A stretch of 64,000 nucleotides of DNA from an uncultured Gammaproteobacteria bacterium. Lineage in GTDB: Bacteria > Pseudomonadota > Gammaproteobacteria > GCA-002705445 > GCA-002716945. The stretch's first letter is position 1. The number at the start of each line of letters is the position of its first letter. Below, piece after piece: positions 44,548 to 53,416 of the stretch. The notes beneath the pieces were generated by a model. The model saw only the letters and a list, made by a program, of their open reading frames with translations. It searched no databases and was not told where the DNA came from. The position numbers and the translations under genes are program-made. The DNA is taken from positions 1-64,000 of the forward strand of contig CACEHM010000005.1 of assembly GCA_902559355.1 (NCBI GenBank), in the 5' to 3' direction.

Positions 44548-46174
44548 TTATTTTACTAATTTTAGCTAATGAAATTGCGCCAGTAGGACAGGCTTTTTCG
44601 CACTCACCACATCTAACGCATACCTTAGGATCAATATATAAGAGTCCATGATAGATCCCATGTGATTTGCCAGGCTCTATTTTTTTTAATGAAACCTCAC
44701 CATTATCATCAATACTTTTTGATGAAAGTTCTTTGATACATTCATGGACGGGCCTAACAAGTAAACATTCATCACACAAAACACATAAGTCATTATTTAT
44801 CGCAAATTGATAATGACACAAGTAGCATCTTGATGATTCTTTTTTGCTTTCTAGTTTGTTATATCCAAGTTCCACCTCTGCTGTAAATGTTCTTTTTGGC
44901 AGATCTTTTAATCTCATATCTGTGAGCGGAATATAATTATCTTTGAGTGTTCTTTTTGTTGAATTTGTACTTTCTAGAGTATATCTTTCGCTCAGAACAT
45001 TTCGTTTCATTAAGTACTTATCAACATCAATTGCAGTTTTTTTTGCATCTCCGATAGCATTAATAAGCGTGGTTGCACCTAATTTGTAGTCACCCGCAAA
45101 GAAAATATTTTCACTTTTTCTGGCTGAAAACTGCTGACTCTGACCTATAGCTAAAATTATATGATCTGTTCTTATTTTAAATTTACTTCGTGGCACATCC
45201 TCTAGCTTTCCATTTTTAATATTATTTTGAGTTTTTGCTAATTCAAGATATTTTAGTTTACCTTTTTCAGTTATCAATTTATTTGGACGAGCACGAAATA
45301 TCATTTTACCCTTTTCGTTTACTAATTCTTCAAGCTCGCCAGGGAGTATTTCTAGATCTCCTTGCTCTCTTCTATAAAAAGTCCTCACAGATTTAGCGCC
45401 TAACCTGAGAGCAGTACGAGCACAATCCATTGAGGTATATCCTCCCCCTATAACTATTACATTCTTGCCAACATAATGATTGTTATTCTCATTGACGCGT
45501 AATAAAAAATCTAAACCATCTTCAACATTTGGATTATCACTAAAAACCTTATTCAAAATATTAGGTTTTAATGTTCCCATTGCGCATATCACTGCATCAT
45601 ACTTTTCAGATAATTTATGTATCTCAGCAGAGGAAGATATTGATTTATTTAGTTCAACTTTTATACCAAGATTTGTAATTTGTTTTATTTCTTTTTCAAT
45701 TAATTCCCTTGGAAGTCTAAAAATTGGTATACCTTGATTGAGCATTCCTCCTAGCGAACTATGTTTTTCATAAAGAGTAACGTTATGGCCAAATCTTTTT
45801 AGTTCTGCTGATGCAGCCAGTCCAGCAACTCCACCGCCGATAACAAGAATATTTTTTCCTGTGCCTTTTTGCTTATTTTTTAATCTGACCTTGTTAGATG
45901 AAGAATATTTCCCCGCAGCTCTTTTTGAAAAACATATTGATACAGATTCTCCATTTTCATTTTCCCCATGCCTACAATTATCCTCGCATGGTCTGGAACA
46001 TACTCTACCTAAAATTTCAGGGAAGAAATTATCGTTAAAATTAATTTCATAGGCTTCGTTAAAATTGTTATTGTATATTGCTTCAAGATATCCTGGGATA
46101 TCAGTATCTGCAGGACATGAGCTTCTACAAGGCACGCTGTTTTTATACAATTGTTTAAGTTGATTTTTCCCCAT
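44534..46174 (-). CDS. GltD-like FAD/NAD(P) oxidoreductase with C-terminal 4Fe-4S domain
   Basis: The protein resembles the small subunit of glutamate synthase and related flavin electron adaptors: an N-terminal Fe-S region (CRSSCPADTDIPGYLEAI, CSRPCEDNCRHGE), an FAD fold (ILVIGGGVAGLAASAELKRF), an NAD(P) fold (VIVIGGGYTSMDCARTALRL), IFFAGDYKLGATTLINAIGD, then Cys-rich sites and a ferredoxin motif CVRCGECEKACPTGAI. I start it at the ATG at 46174 with GGGGAG upstream. It probably passes electrons between NAD(P)H and the molybdoenzyme that follows. Confidence 0.85.
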   Translation of the reverse strand: MGKNQLKQLYKNSVPCRSSCPADTDIPGYLEAIYNNNFNEAYEINFNDNFFPEILGRVCSRPCEDNCRHGENENGESVSICFSKRAAGKYSSSNKVRLKNKQKGTGKNILVIGGGVAGLAASAELKRFGHNVTLYEKHSSLGGMLNQGIPIFRLPRELIEKEIKQITNLGIKVELNKSISSSAEIHKLSEKYDAVICAMGTLKPNILNKVFSDNPNVEDGLDFLLRVNENNNHYVGKNVIVIGGGYTSMDCARTALRLGAKSVRTFYRREQGDLEILPGELEELVNEKGKMIFRARPNKLITEKGKLKYLELAKTQNNIKNGKLEDVPRSKFKIRTDHIILAIGQSQQFSARKSENIFFAGDYKLGATTLINAIGDAKKTAIDVDKYLMKRNVLSERYTLESTNSTKRTLKDNYIPLTDMRLKDLPKRTFTAEVELGYNKLESKKESSRCYLCHYQFAINNDLCVLCDECLLVRPVHECIKELSSKSIDDNGEVSLKKIEPGKSHGIYHGLLYIDPKVCVRCGECEKACPTGAISLAKISKINASA

Positions 46175-46348
46175 TGAGCTCCCCAATACAAATTTAGCAA
46201 AAAAAATAATTTCTCGCCAGTATTGATACAATACATCACTCTATTCAGCCTTGTTTTCTTCTATATTAGTAAATACTAATATAATCTTAATGCTATATTT
46301 TTGCCTTATAAAGTATTACTATATTTTTAGAATTACTCGGAGATTATT

Positions 46349-46951
46349 ATGAGTTGGAGTTTAGAAGGCAATTACGCAGAAAATTGTAATTGCGATATCA
46401 TGTGTCCCTGCTTATATCTGCAAACACCTACAGAAGGTTTTTGTGAAGCAATGTTAGTTTGGGACATAAAAAAAGGGCATCTTAATGATGTAAAACTTGA
46501 TGGACTTAAAGTTTCTATCTGGTTACATGCACCAGGCCCACAATTAACTGAAGGCGGATTTAAAATTGCATTGTATATTGATGAAAATGCTTCAGATGAA
46601 CAAGCAACTGCACTAGAAGAACTTTACGGCGGAAAACATGGCGGCCACTTAGGAGTCATTGCTAGTCTTGTAGGTGAGGTAATGGGCGTTAAAAAAGCAG
46701 CAATCACGTGCGATATCTCAGGGAATAAAAAAACACTTAAAGTCGCAGGTGCTGGCGAGTGGGATATGGATGCTGTAGAAGATGGTAATGGTAATGTTGC
46801 TAAGTGCGAATATCATCCGTTAGCTATCAATCCTGGTTTCCCAGTTGAGGTGAGTAAAACAAATAAACAGTCTTATACTGATTTTGGACAAAATTGGAGT
46901 CCTAAACCAGACAGAGTTGGTCTATCAGGACCGTTCTCTTACGCACCGTAA
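46349..46951 (+). CDS. DUF1326 domain protein
   Basis: The family begins W-x-L-x-G-x-Y-x-E-N-C-N-C-D, here MSWSLEGNYAENCNCDIMCP followed by CLY, which gives a cluster of four cysteines (CNC, CPC). Later blocks are ALEELYGGKHGGHLGVIASL and CEYHPLAINPGFPVEVSKT. The 200 residues match the family, which has no assigned function. The Cys cluster suggests metal binding. A terminator follows directly. Confidence 0.88.
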   Translation: MSWSLEGNYAENCNCDIMCPCLYLQTPTEGFCEAMLVWDIKKGHLNDVKLDGLKVSIWLHAPGPQLTEGGFKIALYIDENASDEQATALEELYGGKHGGHLGVIASLVGEVMGVKKAAITCDISGNKKTLKVAGAGEWDMDAVEDGNGNVAKCEYHPLAINPGFPVEVSKTNKQSYTDFGQNWSPKPDRVGLSGPFSYAP

Positions 46952-46972
46952 AATCTGTTTAAATCTGTTATT

Positions 46973-47002
46973 AAAAAGGAGAGGTTAAACTCTCCTTTTT
47001 TT
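46973..47002 (+). terminator. Intrinsic terminator after the DUF1326 gene
   Basis: AAAAAGGAGAG at 46973-46983 pairs with CTCTCCTTTTT at 46990-47000 around the loop GTTAAA and runs into further T residues. Because the stem begins with A's and ends with T's it could also work on the other strand. Confidence 0.85.
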
Positions 47003-47058
47003 ATATTTTTTTTGATTAGCTATTTAAATATGCATAAGATAATACTCATTTGATAATT

Positions 47059-48480
47059 ATGACTGAAGACTCTAGAGATATAATTGAACAAGATCTTAAT
47101 AAGGCTATTAATTTTCTTGGGCAAAATAAATTTTCAGAAGCAGAGTCAATTTGTAATCAAATTTTAAAAGAAAAAGATAATTCGGATGCTTATCACATAC
47201 TCTCATCAATCAAACTCTATAAACAGGAGTTTAATCAATCAATAGAATTAGTAAATAAGTCTATTGATATCAATAGTGAGAATCCTGGATATTATGTGAC
47301 ACTAGGATGTGCACATAGCGCATCAAAAGATTATAAAAATTCTATCAAAGCATTTATAAAAGCTATTAGTTTAAATGCTGAAGTGGCACAAGTTCATTTT
47401 TACTTAGGTGAGTCATATAGAAAACTAAAGAAATATAATGATGCAATAGCCTCATTTTACCGAACTATTGAACTATCACCAGATCATGTTGCTGCATACA
47501 TGTTACTAGGTTTAGTCTACCAAGAAAAAAAACAATTCGACTTATCTGTCCAGTCATTTAAAAAATGCATTGAAATTATGCCAGATTATCCAGAAGCGCA
47601 TCTCAACTTAGGTCTATGTTACTTATTAGTTGGTGATTATGAAAACGGTTGGAGAGAATACGAGTGGAGGAAAAAACTAACAAAATTACCTATTGGTGAT
47701 CTGAAGAAAGAGTGGACGGGGCAAAGCCTAGATAATAAGACACTGTTAATACTACATGAGGGGAATGAAAATTTATTACATTTTATTAGATTTGCAAAGG
47801 AGCTTCATAAAGATAATTGCAAAATCATACTCCAATGCAGCAATGCAGCAATGGAATTGATGGTAAATCAGAAATGGATAAATGAAGTAGTTCCAGAAGA
47901 CAGTATTCCGGAACACGATTACCACGTGCATATAGGATCTTTGATGAAAGTGCTTCAATGTAACCCAAATAATTTACCACAGAAATATCCTTATCTTGAT
48001 TCAAAAAATAAAAAAGCTCAAAGTTCAGAAAAAGATAAATTAAATATTGGAGTTGTCATTGAAACAAGTCGGGAATCAAATGCCCATGATGATGAGAGCA
48101 TTGATGAAGAGACATTCAGAAATGTTTTTAATGATACTCATAACATAATTTGTTTAGATGAAAAGATAGAAAAAGCAAATCTTCCAACTCTATACAATAA
48201 ACATTTCAATTACACTGATCTAGATGAACTGGCTAGATTTGTTTCAAGTTTGGATTTGGTAATTACTGTCGATCATCTTGTCGCACACCTAGCAGGAGCA
48301 CTAAATGTTAATACAATTTTAATGTTACCTTGTGTACCAAATTGGAGATGGGAGATTACGCACCGTAATACGACACCTTGGTATAAAAGTGTTACCATAT
48401 TTAGGCAGGAAACTCCCGGGGATTGGAAATCTGTAATCAAGAAAGTAAAAGAAAAACTAGAAGAAAATATCCATGTCTGA
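47059..48480 (+). CDS. TPR protein with C-terminal glycosyltransferase-like (GT9/SPINDLY-like) domain
   Basis: At least five tetratricopeptide repeats fill about residues 10-200 (AEVAQVHFYLGESYRKLKKY, HVAAYMLLGLVYQEKKQFDL, PEAHLNLGLCYLLVGDYENG). The second half resembles heptosyltransferase-like domains of bacterial TPR proteins, ending with VDHLVAHLAGALNVNTILML, PNWRWE and TPWYKSVTIFRQ. I start it at the ATG at 47059. A TTG at 47050 would add three residues. It overlaps the next TPR gene by 8 bases. A role in glycosylating a surface protein is an inference. Confidence 0.82.
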   Translation: MTEDSRDIIEQDLNKAINFLGQNKFSEAESICNQILKEKDNSDAYHILSSIKLYKQEFNQSIELVNKSIDINSENPGYYVTLGCAHSASKDYKNSIKAFIKAISLNAEVAQVHFYLGESYRKLKKYNDAIASFYRTIELSPDHVAAYMLLGLVYQEKKQFDLSVQSFKKCIEIMPDYPEAHLNLGLCYLLVGDYENGWREYEWRKKLTKLPIGDLKKEWTGQSLDNKTLLILHEGNENLLHFIRFAKELHKDNCKIILQCSNAAMELMVNQKWINEVVPEDSIPEHDYHVHIGSLMKVLQCNPNNLPQKYPYLDSKNKKAQSSEKDKLNIGVVIETSRESNAHDDESIDEETFRNVFNDTHNIICLDEKIEKANLPTLYNKHFNYTDLDELARFVSSLDLVITVDHLVAHLAGALNVNTILMLPCVPNWRWEITHRNTTPWYKSVTIFRQETPGDWKSVIKKVKEKLEENIHV

Positions 48481-49246
48481 ATTTTTAATAGAGCAAGCTA
48501 TGAGAGAAGCAATAGATCTTCAGAATAAAAATCAATTAGATGATGCAAAATCTATTTATAAAAAAATCATAGCACATGATAAAAATAATAGTGATGCCTA
48601 TCATTTGATATCTTTGATTTATCTTGTTGAAGGAAAACTTGATGAGGCAAAAAACAATATCATGAGCGCTATAGAGCTCCAGCCGAAGATTTCTGTCTAT
48701 CATAGTAATTATGGCAATATTCTTTATCAAAGTAATAACTTAGAATTTGCAATCCAAGAACATAAAAGGGCGATCAAACTTGACAAAAAAAACTTCCAAT
48801 CATTTTATGGTCTTGGAGTAGTATATTCGTATTTAAAAAACTATGAAAAAGCAATTGAGTACTATAAAAAAGCTTTATCACTAGATGGAGAGTCATCAGT
48901 TGCTCATAATAATCTTGCAAATATTTACAATAATGTAAATCCTAATTTAGCAGAAGAACATTATCTGAAAGTATTAGAGCTAGTCTCCGATGATGCAATG
49001 CCTTATATAAATATATCTAACTATTATCTTAAAAATACAAAATATAAAAAGTGTGTACAAATTCTAGAGGAAGCTTTAGATAAAAATATTAAAGTTAAAG
49101 AATTATATAATAATCTTGGAATTGCTTATTATGCAACCAAAGATAATATTAAAGCTAAAACAATGTTTGAGCAGGCCATTAAGCTTGATCCAGACTACAG
49201 TCATGCTCTGGATAACCTGAAAAATATTAATAATCTTGAGAAATAA
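48473..49246 (+). CDS. TPR-repeat protein
   Basis: The 257 residues consist almost entirely of tetratricopeptide repeats (for example NFQSFYGLGVVYSYLKNYEK, SSVAHNNLANIYNNVNPNLA and VKELYNNLGIAYYATKDNIK). It has no signal peptide or catalytic domain. The first repeats resemble those of the preceding protein (SDAYHLISLIYLVEGKLDEA versus SDAYHILSSIKLYKQEFNQS), so the two genes probably arose by duplication. It is translationally coupled to that gene. Confidence 0.85.
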   Translation: MSEFLIEQAMREAIDLQNKNQLDDAKSIYKKIIAHDKNNSDAYHLISLIYLVEGKLDEAKNNIMSAIELQPKISVYHSNYGNILYQSNNLEFAIQEHKRAIKLDKKNFQSFYGLGVVYSYLKNYEKAIEYYKKALSLDGESSVAHNNLANIYNNVNPNLAEEHYLKVLELVSDDAMPYINISNYYLKNTKYKKCVQILEEALDKNIKVKELYNNLGIAYYATKDNIKAKTMFEQAIKLDPDYSHALDNLKNINNLEK

Positions 49247-49296
49247 TATTTACTTTTGGTGCATTCCTTCTTAATATGTAATAAGGGGGAGTGTCA

Positions 49297-50202
49297 ATGA
49301 AAAGATACATATCTGCACTTGCAGTAATTGTTATATCGTCTAGTCTTTATGCTGGAGAAGCCAGTAAGGCTGTTGATGAAATTAAACATTCAGCTATTAA
49401 TCAGGCATTTTCATATGGAGATTCTGCTATTGAATCGTGGGCCCGAGATAATCTAACTAGCCTCAGACTAATTGAAATTGAAACTAGGTCTAGAGAAGAT
49501 TCCAAACCTACCTTTAGAGCAATTTCGTTATTTGAAATTGGAGGTAACGACTTTAATAAAATATTGTCACAAATATCATACTCAACATTTGATGATGATG
49601 AAACACTAAATGCTGGGCTTGTTTATAGAATGATGAACAGTGATATGACAGTAATATATGGATTGAATATTTTTTATGATCATCAATTTAACACCGGTCA
49701 TGCAAGAACAGGGCTTGGTTTTGAAATGAAATCAAGTGTGTACGATGTGAATGTTAACTTTTATGATGCACAAACTGAACTTCATCATGTTGACGGAGTT
49801 CCTGAAGTTGCAGCTGGAGGTTACGATGCTGAAATTGGTATGCAGGTTCCTTACTTACCTTGGGCAAAATTATATTACAAGGCTTACCAATGGAATAATG
49901 AAACATTAAATATAAAAGATGGTGAGAATATAAGTTTGTACATGGAGCCAACATCACATCTTGCTGTTGAATTAGGTATGCAAGATGATGACACTATGAG
50001 TAGCAATGGGTTCATTAAATTAAATTATGTTCTATGCTGTAATGAAAGAAAAGTGGGACCCTCTATATTTACTGTATCTAATCAAGCATTTAACTATGGC
50101 AAAATTAATAGCGATAGAATGTACGAAAAAGTAAGAAGAGAAAATAATATCATCACTGTACGTGGTGGTGGTGAGTTTGTAGTAACAGCGAGCGGGTTTT
50201 GA
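49297..50202 (+). CDS. Stand-alone inverse-autotransporter (intimin/invasin-type) beta-barrel
   Basis: A signal peptide (MKRYISALAVIVISSSLYAG) precedes an inverse-autotransporter barrel pattern: AINQAFSYGDSAIESWA, IYGLNIFYDHQFNTGHARTG followed by LGFEM, and YLPWAKLYYKAYQWNNET. The protein stops at about 302 residues, so it has no passenger domain, unlike intimin. The start is the ATG at 49297, with AAGGGGGAG upstream. It is followed after two bases by a gene for a secreted protein. Confidence 0.8.
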   Translation: MKRYISALAVIVISSSLYAGEASKAVDEIKHSAINQAFSYGDSAIESWARDNLTSLRLIEIETRSREDSKPTFRAISLFEIGGNDFNKILSQISYSTFDDDETLNAGLVYRMMNSDMTVIYGLNIFYDHQFNTGHARTGLGFEMKSSVYDVNVNFYDAQTELHHVDGVPEVAAGGYDAEIGMQVPYLPWAKLYYKAYQWNNETLNIKDGENISLYMEPTSHLAVELGMQDDDTMSSNGFIKLNYVLCCNERKVGPSIFTVSNQAFNYGKINSDRMYEKVRRENNIITVRGGGEFVVTASGF

Positions 50203-50204
50203 GT

Positions 50205-51050
50205 ATGAAAAAATTAATATACATATTTTTCCTTATAATCATCACACCACTTAGTAGCATGGCAAATACTTGTACTGTTACAAGTGGAGTAACTACCGTA
50301 GATAATGATAGTTGTGGAAGTCAACCAGATTCATATGGCATCAGAATGTACAAGATGTATTTATGCACTTCTGCAGCAACTGAACCTACAACATCTAGTG
50401 CAGCTGATCTTACTGCAGGTGGATGCGTCTTAGTCTTAAATGGTGGAGCAGATGGTGTTCGAGTAGACGTGACGGGCTCTACAAAAGTTAATTTCACTGG
50501 TGCAACTTTTACGAAACCGCCCGCAGGTGTATACACTCATGGATACATGCATATTGATAATATATTTTTCATCAAACAACAAAGAATATTCAATGAAGCC
50601 AAAGAAGGTAGAGTTGATGGTGCTGATTCGGGCATTCATTGCTCTACTGTATCGGGCACAGGTAACGAGACAGATGGTAAATCATCAACCTGTGGGAGTT
50701 CAGCAATAGCAGCAGGTACATGGGGGTCAATCCTATTAGATTTAGATGGTGGAACTGCTGGTATGCAGGCGACGGCCGAGGCTGAGAATCTAAATAATAC
50801 TGGCAGCAATATAAAGGGCATACTTGTAGACACCAATGGTCATACAGCTGAATCAACAGGCGAAGTTGATTCACTTGAGGGATTCCAAACTTTTGGAACT
50901 CCAGTAGTTGTTGGTATTAATCTAAAATCGTTTGATATTGCTTTTGGTATTACTGAGGGATCTACAATTTTTGAAGATACCAATTCTCCTCCAGTTGTAG
51001 GTTTTGGTAGCGGTCCTTTCCAAGCAGTCATCACACCTATTAATCATTAA
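50205..51050 (+). CDS. Secreted Thr/Gly/Ser-rich protein, unknown
   Basis: The N-terminus MKKLIYIFFLIIITPLSSMA is a signal peptide. The mature part is rich in Thr, Gly, Ser and Asp with several paired cysteines (NTCTVTSG, DSCGSQ, YLCTSA, GGCVLVL, IHCSTVSG, STCGSS) and looks like an extracellular beta-rich protein. I recognise no family. It sits 2 bases after the barrel gene, so it may be its partner or cargo. The ribosome binding site is weak. Confidence 0.65.
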   Translation: MKKLIYIFFLIIITPLSSMANTCTVTSGVTTVDNDSCGSQPDSYGIRMYKMYLCTSAATEPTTSSAADLTAGGCVLVLNGGADGVRVDVTGSTKVNFTGATFTKPPAGVYTHGYMHIDNIFFIKQQRIFNEAKEGRVDGADSGIHCSTVSGTGNETDGKSSTCGSSAIAAGTWGSILLDLDGGTAGMQATAEAENLNNTGSNIKGILVDTNGHTAESTGEVDSLEGFQTFGTPVVVGINLKSFDIAFGITEGSTIFEDTNSPPVVGFGSGPFQAVITPINH

Positions 51051-51056
51051 TAGCTG

Positions 51057-51452
51057 CTATTCGTGACAGGCATACTCCTCTCTCAAGCAAAGCTTTCTAT
51101 TTCTGAGGTGAGATAGTATAAGCATTAGACTACCTGCAATTGTGATCAAGACAGTTATTAGTTCTTCCGAATGTTCTTCTGCATGAAAGATCTCATGAAA
51201 TAATAGTGATGAAGCGAGTAATATTACTCCTAACGTACCCATAACCGCAACTTTAAGATCACCATGTTTGCGACAACCTAGAACAAATGCAACAACTGCA
51301 CATGGAAGAATAAAATAAATTAAAGCTTCATGAAATTCGTGACTTGCTAGAAACGAATAGGGGGCAATTATAAAAATTGCAGGTAAAAGTACACAATGTA
51401 TAGCACATACTGAAGATATTGTTATTCCCAGATTATCTATTATTTTTTGCAT
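51057..51452 (-). CDS. MerC-domain membrane protein
   Basis: Four hydrophobic helices with the MerC-type cysteine motif near the first helix (ISSVCAIHCVLLPAIFI) place it in the MerC family of small metal transporters. A second cysteine in LGCRKHGDLK and His-rich loops (HEIFHAEEHSEE) would fit metal binding. The 131 residues are normal. Mercury is the classic substrate, but many marine MerC proteins lack a mer operon, as here, and the substrate is open. Confidence 0.85.
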   Translation of the reverse strand: MQKIIDNLGITISSVCAIHCVLLPAIFIIAPYSFLASHEFHEALIYFILPCAVVAFVLGCRKHGDLKVAVMGTLGVILLASSLLFHEIFHAEEHSEELITVLITIAGSLMLILSHLRNRKLCLREEYACHE

Positions 51453-51506
51453 TGATGTAAAACGTATTATGCATACTTACAATTAAAATGATAGCATAAA
51501 TAGCAT

Positions 51507-52841
51507 ATGTCAAATATCAAATACACATTATGTCTTAAAAATGGACAGGTTATGATTAACGACTCACTATGTTCAACAAATGTTTATATTTTGGATGGCA
51601 GAATATCAGTTATATCAGATAATAATTTTGATTCTGAGAAAACAATTGATTGCACCAACTTAACAGTTCTTCCAGGTGTAATCGATTCACAAGTTCACTT
51701 TAGGGAACCAGGACTTGAAGGAAAAGAAACTCTAGAATCAGGCATGCTAGCTGCAGCATCAGGAGGCGTTACTTCTATATTTGAAATGCCCAATACGAAT
51801 CCATTGACTATTACACCAGAGACCATCGAAGATAAATTAAATCGTGCCAGCAAAGGAGCTTGGACTGATTATGCTTTTTATTTAGGAGGTACAATGAGAA
51901 CTTCTTCTAGTCTTGGTGTTTGGGAAAATTTGAAAGGTGTTTGTGGTATTAAAATATTTATGGGCGCAAGTACAGGAGATTTAGTTACCGCAACTGATGA
52001 AGAAGTTGAATCCGTTGTTTCAAACGGTCGCCGAGTGATAGCTGTTCATGCTGAGGATCAGATGATTATGGATCAGAATCAAAATAGCATTCTTGGTAAT
52101 AGTCAGGATGTTGGTATGCACTGCAAATGGCGTTCGCCAGAAAGTTGTTTATCAGCAACCATGCGTGTAGTTAGCCTTGCACGTAAACATAACAGAAGAG
52201 TTCATATTCTTCACATTACTACAGAGCAAGAAATGGAGTTTCTATCAAAGAACAAAGATGTTGCAAGTGTTGAACTACTGGCAAATCATCTAACATTACA
52301 TGCTCCTGAGTGCTATGAAAGACTTGGAACTCTAGCACAACAAAACCCTCCTATTCGAGAGCGAAAACATCAAGATGCATTGTGGGCTGCATTAAATTCA
52401 GGTATTGTAGATATTGTTGCATCTGATCATGCTCCACATACCCTTGATGAAAAATCTCAAACATATCCAAAATCTCCAAGCGGGACTCCTGGAGTTCAAA
52501 CATTAGTTCCTATTATGCTTAATCATGTTAATAATGGAAAACTTACATTGTCAAAACTGGTTAGCTTATGGAGTTATGGACCCGAACGTATTCATAAGAT
52601 TTTAAATAAAGGAAGAATCAAAGAAGGCTACGATGCAGATTTCACCATTGTAGATATGAATAAGGAAATGGTTATTCAAAATAGTCAACAAAGATCAAAA
52701 AGTAAATGGACACCATATGACGGACTGAAAATCAAAGGTTGGGTAACTCATACTATACTGAGAGGAAATTGTGTCATGCAAGACGACGAGATACTTTCTG
52801 AACCTTTGGGGCAAATGATTAAATTCAAAGAAACTATTTAG
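51507..52841 (+). CDS. pyrC: Dihydroorotase
   Basis: This enzyme closes carbamoyl-aspartate to dihydroorotate in pyrimidine synthesis. The amidohydrolase signature is VIDSQVHFREPGLEGKETLE: the usual HxH metal pair reads QVH, a variant I know from one proteobacterial dihydroorotase branch. The lysine in GIKIFMGAS, the histidines in VHILHITT and the SDHAPHT motif are intact. The 444 residues fit the long, class I-like form. Confidence 0.9.
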   Translation: MSNIKYTLCLKNGQVMINDSLCSTNVYILDGRISVISDNNFDSEKTIDCTNLTVLPGVIDSQVHFREPGLEGKETLESGMLAAASGGVTSIFEMPNTNPLTITPETIEDKLNRASKGAWTDYAFYLGGTMRTSSSLGVWENLKGVCGIKIFMGASTGDLVTATDEEVESVVSNGRRVIAVHAEDQMIMDQNQNSILGNSQDVGMHCKWRSPESCLSATMRVVSLARKHNRRVHILHITTEQEMEFLSKNKDVASVELLANHLTLHAPECYERLGTLAQQNPPIRERKHQDALWAALNSGIVDIVASDHAPHTLDEKSQTYPKSPSGTPGVQTLVPIMLNHVNNGKLTLSKLVSLWSYGPERIHKILNKGRIKEGYDADFTIVDMNKEMVIQNSQQRSKSKWTPYDGLKIKGWVTHTILRGNCVMQDDEILSEPLGQMIKFKETI

Positions 52842-52851
52842 TTAGAATGAC

Positions 52852-53325
52852 ATGGATCAAAAATATCACTTGTTTTATGAACTTGCTTATAATCTAGCCC
52901 AAGTAGCATACGATAAAGATGAGGTTCCAGTTGGAGCTGTAATAATCAAAGATTCAACTTTTGAAGTTATTTCATCTAGTTATAATCAAATGAGACAAAA
53001 CCGCTCATCTATAGATCATGCTGAAATGCTAGCTATAAAAATAGCGATGACTAGATTAGATAATGAGAGATTAAACGGATGCAGTATGATTATTACACTA
53101 GAACCATGCCCAATGTGCGCTCAAGCAATAAGTTTTGCAAGATTATCTAACATTATTTTTAGTACTGAGGATAAAAAAAGCGGAGGTGTACTTAATGGGC
53201 CGGTAATATATAATTCATCATCTTGTCATCATAAACCAAGTATAATTAGGATAAATGATGAAGGTAGATCAAAAAAACTACTTAAAAAATTCTTTCAAAA
53301 TAAGAGAAAAAATAAGGGAAATTAA
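52852..53325 (+). CDS. tadA: tRNA-specific adenosine deaminase
   Basis: TadA converts A34 to inosine in tRNA-Arg(ACG). The zinc cytidine-deaminase motifs are present: HAEMLAI supplies the His ligand and catalytic Glu, and PCPMCAQAI the two cysteines. DEVPVGAVIIKD is the conserved N-terminal strand. The 157 residues are typical. It starts 10 bases after pyrC. Confidence 0.95.
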   Translation: MDQKYHLFYELAYNLAQVAYDKDEVPVGAVIIKDSTFEVISSSYNQMRQNRSSIDHAEMLAIKIAMTRLDNERLNGCSMIITLEPCPMCAQAISFARLSNIIFSTEDKKSGGVLNGPVIYNSSSCHHKPSIIRINDEGRSKKLLKKFFQNKRKNKGN

Positions 53326-53416
53326 TATTGTCAAGCTTGTACATCACCTTTTTTAAAGGTATCGTTAGCTCTGCTGTCAATAAGGGTACATTTATTGCAG
53401 TGTATATCAAGAAACT

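Noticed and set aside
53326-53416. Small hairpin (ACCTTT/AAAGGT) before ppc as a riboswitch or terminator
   Set aside because: It is only a six-base stem around a few T's, expected by chance in AT-rich DNA. No known riboswitch core is visible.
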